From Euryodendron excelsum (lineage: Eukaryota; Streptophyta; Magnoliopsida; Ericales; Pentaphylacaceae): 64,000 bases of DNA. The position numbers and the translations under genes were made by a program. The notes below the pieces were generated by a model. The model was not told where the DNA came from, ran no database searches, and saw nothing but the letters and a program-made list of their open reading frames with translations. The stretch spans positions 19,137,001 through 19,201,000 of the forward strand of contig CM065390.1 in assembly GCA_033060915.1 (NCBI GenBank), given 5' to 3'. Positions 55,665-64,000 of the stretch are shown here, in pieces (the first letter of the stretch is position 1; each line of letters begins with the position of its first letter).

Positions 55665-57872
55665 TGTCACACCCCCAACCTAAGTAAACATCATTAATGC
55701 AACATTAGGAGTAGTGTGATCGCAGAGGTTACCGTACTTGTAAGCGACACCTTTGCAACAACCCAAGAGACAAGAACTAAAAAATGAAACATATAATGAT
55801 GTTAATGAACCATAAGTTAAATTCATTTACATCTCCAATTGAAATATAAACAAACTCCCTAGAACCTTCTACTATCAACTTACATTAAAAGAAAGCATAA
55901 CACAAATATAAATCTCAATCCTAACATTTCATACAAAACCCAACGTGACATAATAAACACAATGGCAAAAACTTTTCCAATCCCTGCCATCTGATATCTC
56001 GACACTATCATGAAAGCCACCATGGCTAAGGCCAAGACTGTAGTGAATCGGACCTCCATCTTTATATCACCTGTCAAAACAACCTATGTGGGTGTGAGCT
56101 AATAGTCAACGTGCTCACGATAAATAATCAAAATCATAATGAAAGATAGATAAGGCATTCATATTGCAATAATGTAAAGAATGTTTCACCCTCATGTGCG
56201 CGCAATTTTAGTTAATGTTGGCCAAATATATCGATGACTCGTTATCAAGGAATGCTCACCGTGACACCCCTAGGCTAGTCCACCATGACTAAGCCTTGAT
56301 TAGCCCACCATGGCTAACTCTCTCCAGTGCAATGCAAAGTATACATCATGGATAGTATGCAATGCACCCAATGAAGTTACTCCTTAGTTGATGTTGAAAG
56401 CTCTTGACCTTCTTTAGCTCCTATCACCATAATCATGTTAGTTTTGGAACCACATTGTATAATTCATCAATAAATATTGAACATAAACAATAATTCATAA
56501 ATAATACTCCAACACCAAATATACACCTTGAATATAAACATTTGAAAATATGCTTAAATACTTTTAATTTGATAGGTCATGGGTCGGAAACACCTTTCGG
56601 ACAAAGAAGTTATGTTCCACGAAAAATGGACTCAAATCTTGAAAAATAATTGTGCTAACAGAAATCTTGGCTCAACTTTAAACCTCAGTATCTCATAATT
56701 TATTACGAATTGGAGTATAAACTTTTTATGAGTAGAAAGGTCTATGAGTCTACTTTCCAACACTTTAAATAGTATATCAATCCAAGTTTTTTAGAGCAAG
56801 TTATATTTATTTTACTAAAGTGTGTCGACTCCTCCAGCCACAGGTGTCAATCTCTCTAGCCACAAGTGTCGACCTCTCAGAACAAAGAGTAAAATTTACA
56901 AAAAAATATTAAATGTGTTGACCCCTCAGCCTCAGGTGTCTACTCCCCCAGCTACGTAGGTTAACTCTTAGAAACAGAAAGCAAAGTTTTATGAACATGT
57001 AAAATGTGTCGACAATTGAAGTCCAGGGGTCGACCCCTACGAACAGAATACCCAAACGATTGAAATGAATGCAAACGTGACAATTCACATGTCATTCCAA
57101 CACAACCACACAAGCTACTAAGGACTTAAGAAGGCAAATCTATGCAATACTAAACCATGAACAAGATTAAAATAATAACACACACGCATAACATATTAAA
57201 TTAAGGTTTCTACCATTGAAGCCCTCACCCACCTTCTCCTCCGTCACCTCCCTCTAACTACAATGATATGAAAAACATACTAACATGTAATAATCAATGC
57301 AAATAACATAAAACCAACAAGAACATGATAAATCTTACCTTTATGGACGAATGCAAGTTGGACACAAGCTTTCCATTTGAATTCTCTTCTTCTTTCCTCT
57401 CTTCTCTTTCTTTCTTTCCTCCCAACCGATACTCTTTTTCAAGCACCTCAATTACTACACAACATCCTCTTTTCTCTCTATTCTCTTAGCATGACAGCCA
57501 ATTTAGATATTGTATCTATATTGCCACTTGTCACTAGCACACACCTCACTAGTTTAAGCACACACCTAGGTGTCTCACACACACACACACCCAACTTCCA
57601 CCTCCTCCTTCACTAATCATAAGCTTAATATAATTAACCATGATTATATTAATTAAACATGATAAACATAAGATAATTCATGTGATTAATTAAGCTAATT
57701 AAACATAAATTAATCCCACTAATCACCCCTTAATCTTACTTAAAAATATGAAAATCTCATCATAACACACATATGTTAAAACATGTTAAACAAGCACCTC
57801 GATTAATATAAACACTTTATAGAATGCATGAAATCAAGTTAAGAATAAAGTTAAAAGAATTAGGGTCTCACA
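55665..57872 (-). repeat. Tekay-like 3' LTR (2208 bp)
   Basis: On + it starts TGTCACACCCCCAACC and ends GGGTCTCACA, so on - it runs TGTGAGACCC to GGGGGTGTGACA, the usual Tekay end. On - it is preceded by the purine-rich AAGGCGGACAGAAT (polypurine tract). It contains a cluster of GTGTCGAC-type motifs at 56820-57040. The partner LTR is not in the window. Confidence 0.8.
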
Positions 57873-58330
57873 ATTCTGTCCGCCTTAAAGAATTTCGTCA
57901 TGAAATTCTCATACCTTGTGGAAATAGATGTGGATACCGTTTTTGCATTATTTCTTCATTCTCCCATGTGGCTTCCTCCACTATATGACTCTTTCAAAGA
58001 ACTTTTACCAATGATATCACTTTATTCCAAAGGGCTTGCTCTCTTCGGTTTAGAATTTGAACCGGCTCCTCGACATAGCTTAAATCATCTGTTAACTCTA
58101 CTAATTGCTGAACCAACACATGGGATGGATCCGCAATATACTTCCGTAACATAAACACATGAAAAATATTATGTAGTTTGGACATCTCCAAAGGTAAATC
58201 TAACTTGTAAGCTGTCGTAACAACTCTCTCCATAATTGTATAAGGCCTAATGTATCTTAGATTCAATTTATCCATCCTTCCAAATCGTAACACCCCTTTC
58301 CACAAAGAAACTTTGAGAAATACCTAATCT
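57873..58330 (-). pseudogene. Tekay-like integrase C-terminus and chromodomain-like tail
   Basis: 57994-58305 on - reads GRMDKLNLRYIRPYTIMERV, later FHVFMLRKYIADPSHVLVQQ and EEPVQILNRREQALWNKVIS. After a stop the tail continues as HIVEEATWENEEIMQKRYP (57900-57990), a chromodomain-type ending that directs chromoviruses to heterochromatin. The family GPYEI motif has Arg for Gly (YIRPYTI). Confidence 0.8.
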
Positions 58331-58821
58331 CTTACCTTGAACTCAAGTTCACGTCGACAGTTATCAACATAACTTTTCTATCTACTCTGCGCCACGTTTC
58401 GATGCTCATGGACTGTCTTAATTTTTTCAGTAGTATCATGGATCATTTCTAGATCCAATAATTGTCTTTCATCCACCTCATTCCAACATATTGGAGTCTG
58501 GCATCTTCTACCACACAAACCCTCAAACGGTGTCATCCTAATGTTAGTTTTGTAACTGTTATTATAAGCAAATTCCATTAAGGCAATGTAATCACCCCAA
58601 CTACCTTTGAAATCAAGCATATAGGCTCTCAACATATCCTCCAAAGTTTGAATAGTCTCTCAAATTGTCCATCTGTCTGAGGATGGAAGGCTATTCTAAA
58701 CTTCAATGTTGTGCCCATAGCTTGCTGAAGACTTGGCGAAAACCTAGAAGTAAATCGTGTATCCTTGTCTGAAACTATAGATACTAGCGCTCCATGTAAT
58801 CTAACAATTTCATTCACATAC
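58331..58821 (-). pseudogene. Tekay-like integrase core, distal part
   Basis: 58629-58817 has the second catalytic aspartate (SIVSDKDTRF) and the glutamate (HPQTDGQFERL). After a frame change, 58378-58644 has LRAYMLDFKGSWGDYIALME and FAYNNSYKTNI. The reading breaks at 58822, where the solo LTR starts, and resumes at 60274. Confidence 0.85.
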
Positions 58822-60268
58822 TGTTGACTATACGCCTTGATTTTGATGATAACTAAATCTTATATTAGTTTACAAATACATTTAATTAGTGTGCAGATTA
58901 CTAAGGAATATAATTTAGACTTAAAGCTTAACTTAAAGTCTAATACATATCAAAATGGATGCACAACATTCCAAGTTGGAGCCATACACCAAAACAGAGC
59001 AATTGCACCCATCCAAACTTCAAACTAATGATTTGCATTTGAAGATATTGAAGGTGTTCAAAAAGAGAATTCATTATGATTGCAAAGTCTCTATAAAGAA
59101 CTCAAAAGTAAACTTCATCAAACTTCTAAAGACTAAATGAAGTTGATTTGAACTCGAAAAGATTGAAGGTGACTTGAATTCGAAAAGATCGAAAAGTGAT
59201 TCAAATGAAGAATTCATCATGTGTGCAAAGACTCCTTGAAGAATCCAAGAGAAGTTTTAGAAGAAAACAAATTGAATTCAATCCAAACTGAATTGAAGAC
59301 ATTCTTAAATTGTCACAATGGATTAAAGATTTTGAAGTATCATCATACCCCAAAGAGAAGACTCCTTGAAAATCTTAAGTGTTTTTTAAGAACATCATAC
59401 TTTAAAGAGAAGATCCATTGAACATCACTAGATTATTTGAAGCTAAACTGATCAAGGAAAGCATGAAGGATAATTTCTAGGTGAGGTGTCGACACATGGA
59501 TTTGATGTGTCGACACATGGAGACAGTGAACAACTTTTGGAGAATGCAGACTTGATCTGTCGACACATGAAAGTCAAGTGTCGACACCTGGAGACTAACA
59601 ACTATATTTTTAAACGTTATATTGAACTGGGCACGCATTTAATGAAGCTTCAGCAACCTCCAACGGGTAAAATCAATTCAAGGCTTTATATATAAGCCTC
59701 CAAATACATTTATGGACAAATGATACAACATTCACTAATTGATTAAGCTGAAAAATTTTAAAATTCTCTTTGTTATTAAGTTGGCAGTTAGTGAGCTATT
59801 CAATTCTCATTTACTCTTCATAGAGAGTTTGTATTTCATTTGTATATCTTTCATATACTTGTAAGTGAGAGTTTGAGTGTTCTCGTGTTAAAAAAAAAAC
59901 ACTTATAAGTTGAAGTGGATCTTGGACAAAACCAGTTGGTGGTTGGAAGAATTTGGGAAGAAGTTTTGGTGTAAAAGTGAGCTGAGCACTTTGAAAATGA
60001 ATATCTACTTTGTAATTGGAGAATGCATAATGCAAAGAGACTTCAAGGGGATCTTGAAGTGAGGACATAGACCACAAGTTGTGGTTAAACCTTGGTAATT
60101 CTTGATGTGCTTTCTTGTGCTCTGTTTTCATTTCACTATTGCTTACATTGCATTGCATACATCTTGAACTACTGTTCCATTGATTAGATTAATTTTAATT
60201 TATCTTAATTGCTTTAATTTTTTAAAAATCCAATTCACCCCCCTCTTGGGTTGCCTTTTGGGCCAACA
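58822..60268 (+). mobile_element. Copia-type solo LTR (1447 bp)
   Basis: It starts TGTTGACTATACGCC, ends GGGCCAACA, and is flanked by CATAC at 58817-58821 and 60269-60273. The opening TTGATTTTGATGATAACTAA and the closing CAATTCACCCCCCTCTTGGG are widespread in plant Copia (SIRE-like) LTRs and set the + orientation. TTTATATATAAGCC at about 59685 is a TATA box. Four TGTCGACA palindromes lie at 59487-59586, upstream of it. No internal domain is present. Confidence 0.8.
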
Positions 60269-60273
60269 CATAC

Positions 60274-60790
60274 AATTTTGCATATCTATCAAGTGTATAA
60301 GTAGTTTTCACATAAACAAAGTGAGCTGACTTAGTCAATCTATCAACAATTACCCACGTACAATCAAAACCATTAGGAGTTTTTGGGAGTCCCACCACAA
60401 AATTCATGGTGATATGTTCCCATTTCCACTGTGGAATCGGGAGAGGTTGCAACAAACCTGTCGGTCTTTGATATTCAGCTTTCACCTGCTGACAAGTTAA
60501 ACATTTTGCCACAAATTCTACAATGTTTTTCTTCATACCTGGCCACCAATAAATTTTTTGAAGATCCCTATACATTTTTATGCTTCATGGATACATGGCA
60601 TATAATGATTGATGTGCCTCTTCTAAAATTTCATTCTTCAAAACTGAATTATTAAGTATACAAATACGGTTTCCAAATTTCAAAGTACCATTATCAAGTA
60701 GAGAAAAATCAATGTTTACCTTATTCGTCACTTGTTGCCTAATTCTCTTTAACTGTTCGTCTTGCATTTGAAATTTTCAAATTTGATCAA
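60274..60790 (-). pseudogene. Tekay-like integrase, zinc domain and first part of the core
   Basis: 60222-60575 reads YRDLQKIYWWPGMKKNIVEF, then CLTCQQVKAEYQRPTGLLQP, then WEHITMNFVVGLPKT. The first catalytic residue of the D,D(35)E triad is Asn here (codon 60402-60404, AAT) where the family has Asp in MDF. The upstream part (60585-60767) contains the linker and HQSLYA where HHSxYxxHP is usual. A frameshift lies near 60580. Confidence 0.8.
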
Positions 60791-61290
60791 GCAATAAAGG
60801 TCTCACCCCAAAATGAGCTTACATGACACCCTCATTTTTCTGTTCAAACTCTACTCCTAAAAGGGTTATTTCTGCACATAATTCTGCCCAATAACATCGC
60901 ATGCAAGCTAGTCTTCCTGAGGATTTCCAACTCAACAAGTTAGCTACTATATTGGCTCTTCCTGAATGATAATGAATCACACATTCATAATCTTTGATTA
61001 ATTCCATCCATCTTCTATGTCTGGCATTCAGATCTCGTTAAGTAAACAAATACTTTAAACGTTGATGATCCTTATAGATTTCATAAGATTCCCCATATAA
61101 ATAGTGCCTCCAAATTTTTAATGCAAATATTACTGATGCCAACTCCAAATCATGTATAGGATAGTTCCTTTCATGTGGCTTTAACTGTCTCGATGCATAA
61201 GCAGTTACTTTTCCTCGCTGCATTAGTACACACCCCAATCCTTAATACGAAACATCGCTATACACCACAAATCTCCTTTCCCAGAAAGAA
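60791..61290 (-). pseudogene. Tekay-like RNase H
   Basis: [20 protein letters not shown], then [20 protein letters not shown], then [19 protein letters not shown], are the usual Ty3/gypsy RNase H signatures. The family's TDH appears as KDH. The tail (ELIKDYECVIHYHSGRANIV) is in another frame segment after a TAA at 61038. Confidence 0.8.
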
Positions 61291-61769
61291 TTGTTAATAC
61301 CAGTGATGTAGTCAGTTTAGTCTTCAATTCTTGAAAATTATTCTCACATTCATCTATCCATTCAAACTTTACATCTTTCCGAGTTAACCGCGTCAAAGGA
61401 ACAACAATAAATGAAAAGCCCTATATAAATCTCCAGTAATAACCTGCTAAACCCAAAAAAAACTTCTAAGTTCTTAACCATTATTCAATTGCTCCCAATT
61501 CATTACAACTTTTATCTTTTTTGGATCAACATTAATTCCTTCCTCAGACATAACATGGCCCAAGAACACTGCCTTGTCCAGCCAGAACTCACACTTACTG
61601 AACTTGTCATATAACTGTTTATCCCACTAAGTTTGCAAAACAATTCTCAAGTAATTTTCAGATTCCTTTGGATTACGGGAGTATACTAATATATCATCAA
61701 TACAAACAATCACAAAAGTATCAAGAAAAGGTCAAAATACTCAATTCATTAGATCCACGAAAATAGTAG
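61291..61769 (-). pseudogene. Tekay-like reverse transcriptase, C-terminal part
   Basis: From the cut at 61769 the - strand reads [20 protein letters not shown] with the catalytic DD, then the [20 protein letters not shown] and [11 protein letters not shown] segments, with a stop after LRIVLQT. The rest of RT is beyond the giant LTR insertion. Confidence 0.8.
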
Positions 61770-61959
61770 TGTAAGGACCCCATTTTTGACTGCTCGGCGG
61801 TCTCCACTCTGTCCAGACTTGTATTCAAATCATTGTGGACATATTTCAATCCAAATTAACTTTCTAAGTCTAATCCTGTCAATTCATCGCTTCGGGGGCC
61901 CCACTGGGCCCAAAGAGAAGCAAAATGACCAAAATGCCCTTAAGGGCATTATCCCTTCC

Positions 61960-62260
61960 AAATTCTAAATCAAGCACGTCTTTCTGAAAACGGTAAGACC
62001 CCTTTCCAATTTGTAATTCCAATTCCAATTCCAATTCCAATCCCTCTCTCGAGACAGTTGATTCCTCGAGACGGTAAATCTACTCCAATCAAGCGCGTCT
62101 TTCCGAAGACGATAAGACCCCTTTCCAATTCCAATCCCTCTCTCGAGACAGTTGATTTTTCGAGACGGTAAATCTACTCCAATCAGGTGTGTCTTTCTGA
62201 AGATGATAAGACCCCTTTCCAATTTTAGTCCCTCTTTCGAGACAGTTTATTCCTTAAGAT
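61960..62260 (+). repeat. tandem repeat, about 85-bp unit, 3 copies
   Basis: CTCTCGAGACAGTTGATTCC, then TCGAGACGGTAAATCTACTC, alternates with CGTCTTTCCGAAGACGATAA, then GACCCCTTTCC. It is the orthologous array of 5880-6212. A (CCAATT)n-like expansion lies at 62019-62040. Confidence 0.85.
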
Positions 62261-62762
62261 GGTAAGTCCCTTTAAACCTGTCGACCGGGACGAGACCCCA
62301 AGTCCCGTAGATGGTAGAACGGTCCACCTTTAGCGCCTGCTAGCCCGCCAATGCAGAAATGTCCGTTTAGGCACACCTTTCGAGAAAGTTGATTCTCGGG
62401 CCCTAAGTCCCTTTAACAGCTTCTTGAGATTAGGCAGTTTCGGGAATGATCGCGAACCGTCAGAATAGCAAAAATACTCGCAAACAGGTTTTTATAGGGA
62501 ATTGCCAACAAACCCCTATATCACACGATCGCCGTCAGAGAGGCAGAAACACTCAAAACTCAGGTTAACACCAGTGCCTGCTAGCCCACTTCGGTGAAAA
62601 ATGACCAAACTGCCTCTAGGGCCATTTTTCGGCACATTTCTCGAGAACACACCTGAGTCTTCAGAACGGTAAGTCCAACCTTCCAAGATTGTCTTAAAGG
62701 TAATTCGGCATGATTAGGTGCCTTCTATCCGTTTCGGGCCAATTCCGAGACTTTTCGGTCAA

Positions 62763-63260
62763 GATGACCATTTCACCCCTAGGCATCCGAATGCCCCAGG
62801 AACCACATCGGCTCTAGGTATCAAACCGGTAACCTCCCGAGAATGTTTCTTATGGTATTCTCAACTTTACTCTATCTTTCCGGATCATTCCGAGTTAGTT
62901 CCGGCAAACCCGGTACAAAATGACCGTTTTGCCCCTGGTGGGCGGGTCGCCTTTTTCGACCACACCGGCTTTGGGTATCAAACCAGTAACTTTCCGAGAT
63001 TGCTTCTTATAGTATTCTCAACCTTCCTCTACCTTCCCGGATCATTCCGAGTCAATTCCGGCAAACCCAGTACAAAATAACCGTTTTGCCCCTAGAGGGC
63101 AGGTCGCCTTTTCCGATCACACCGGCTCTGGGTATCAAACCGGAAACCTTTGGGAACATTCTGAATAATGTTTCCAAATCTCAAGTCTTCTTCTGGGACA
63201 ATCCGAGTCCGTCCTAGCAACTTCCTGGCCCAGTTGACCGTTTCACCCCTAATGGCCCAG
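62763..63260 (+). repeat. tandem repeat, about 157-bp unit, about 3-4 copies
   Basis: Phrases like GACCGTTTTGCCCCT recur near 62765, 62921, 63078 and 63236, with GGTATCAAACCGG in each interval. It is the counterpart of 6640-7270. Confidence 0.85.
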
Positions 63261-63578
63261 TCAACCCTTCCGACACATCCTATCCTCATTTTTCAAATCA
63301 AATACCTCCAGGACACTGTTTTAAGTGTTCCTGCCCTTTTTCGGCTCTCCGAGTCATTCCCGGCGTCTTCAAATCGTTCCCAAACTTTCCAGAGTCACTC
63401 CTAGTGAAGCCAAGCTAAAAATTGCATGGTAGTTACTAGTACAGGCGCCCAAATCTAGTCAAAGATATGTTGCTTGCCGGCCTTAATAGTTTCCTAATTA
63501 GCTGGCACCACTAGTAATGGCACCAAAAGCATTTTTGGCCTGGTGTCACTGCAACAGGCGCCAGGTCTATCCCATCTC

Positions 63579-63586
63579 TATAAATA
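63579..63586 (+). promoter_or_regulatory. TATA box of the second giant LTR
   Basis: TATAAATA followed by CAGAGCCTG, as at 7502-7509. AAACCCTAG-type teloboxes follow at about 63670-63721, and the CT-rich block at the window's edge matches 7860-7885. Confidence 0.75.
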
Positions 63587-64000
63587 CAGAGCCTGCTCCA
63601 ACATGAAAGAGGTCCGCAAACTCAGTCTAAAAATCCTATATTTCGATATACAGCGCTCGTACACTCCCAAAACCCTAGCTTCCTTAGGTTTTCCAAACCC
63701 TAGCCACCATACACAAACCCTAAGCCTTATATACACTCATACACACTCTTATACACTTACACACTAGCCTCAAGCCTCCTTTGAAGACTTGAAGTGCTGC
63801 AAACTGAAGCCTTGAAGATTGAAAACAAACTCTTGAAGATTGAAGACAAACTCTTGAAGATTGAAGACGAAGATCAAGATGAAGACCGAAGAAAAGCAAG
63901 CCAAGCAAAATAAAGAAGACACAAGGTAGGCTTCTTATTTAAATTTCCACACTTCCCCCTCTCTCTTCTCTCTCCTAACCCACTTGGGTTTTCTCTATTT

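Larger units (their letters stand above)
55665..61769 (-). mobile_element. Tekay/Del-like chromovirus, 5' part cut off
   Basis: On - the order from the right is RT (cut at 61769 by a giant LTR), RNase H, integrase, chromodomain-like tail, then the 3' LTR at 55665-57872. The wording of the integrase C-terminus (FHVFMLRKYIADPSHVLVQQ) is that of Tekay-type chromoviruses. A Copia-type solo LTR sits inside integrase. The 5' LTR, gag and protease lie beyond the insertion or the window. Confidence 0.85.
61770..64000 (+). mobile_element. giant Ogre-like LTR, second copy of the 5674 family (runs off the window)
   Basis: It starts TGTAAGGACCCCATTTTTGA, then CTGCTCGG, and follows 5674-7900 in order: the 85-bp array (61960-62260), degenerate short repeats, the 157-bp units (62763-63250), palindromes, TATA (63579-63586) and the telobox-rich leader. 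The distance from start to TATA is 1809 bases here and 1828 in the other copy. Whether it is a solo LTR or the edge of a full element cannot be seen. Confidence 0.85.

Overview
The window is a gene-poor, repeat-dense piece of a flowering-plant nuclear genome, most likely a eudicot pericentromeric or other heterochromatic block. Everything recognisable is a transposable element or an endogenous virus. The lineages are plant-specific: Athila-like and Tat/Ogre-like Ty3/gypsy elements, a Tekay/Del-like chromovirus, Copia-type LTRs, MITEs and a caulimovirid. I see no intact host protein gene and no rRNA or tRNA gene. All coding remnants carry stops or frameshifts.

Layout. 1-2493: AT-rich flank with a microsatellite, a possible orphan promoter and two MITEs, one (1897-2273) with a perfect 8-bp target duplication. 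2494-25916: an Athila-like element on the + strand with target duplication CAAAA. It has lost the end of its 5' LTR, the primer site, gag and the RT core. Two later insertions sit in it: a 5.3-kb Ogre-type solo LTR (5674-10984, TSD TTGAC), placed inside the integrase reading frame, and a complete 10.07-kb Tat-lineage element on the - strand (14015-24084, TSD GGTAC) with two 606-bp LTRs. That Tat element has one long gag-pol frame broken by eleven stops and one frameshift. Convergent to it lies a second gene with its own TATA box, an 81-bp GT-AG intron and a gypsy-transposon-type N-terminal domain.

25917-31829: AT-rich non-coding DNA with a long inverted-repeat element and a possible chromovirus LTR fragment. 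31830-46392: a 14.6-kb Ogre-like non-autonomous element on the - strand (TSD ATATG), with more than 4 kb of LTR on each side, a clear primer-binding site and no gag-pol. Its interior holds several sets of tandem repeats. About 47040-55160: a decayed endogenous caulimovirid with movement protein, coat protein, protease, RT, RNase H and a downstream ORF. It contains a 1.2-kb insertion and is flanked by direct copies of a segment of about 0.5 kb. 55665-61769: a Tekay-like chromovirus on the - strand with a Copia-type solo LTR in its integrase (58822-60268, TSD CATAC). It is cut at 61770 by a second Ogre-type LTR of the same family as 5674-10984, which runs off the window.

The most interesting signals are the spliced, self-promoted convergent gene of the Tat element, a palindrome-TATA-telobox module repeated in the giant LTRs, a conserved block shared by two diverged giant-LTR families, the repeat-built non-autonomous giant element, and the long direct repeats around the viral insertion.
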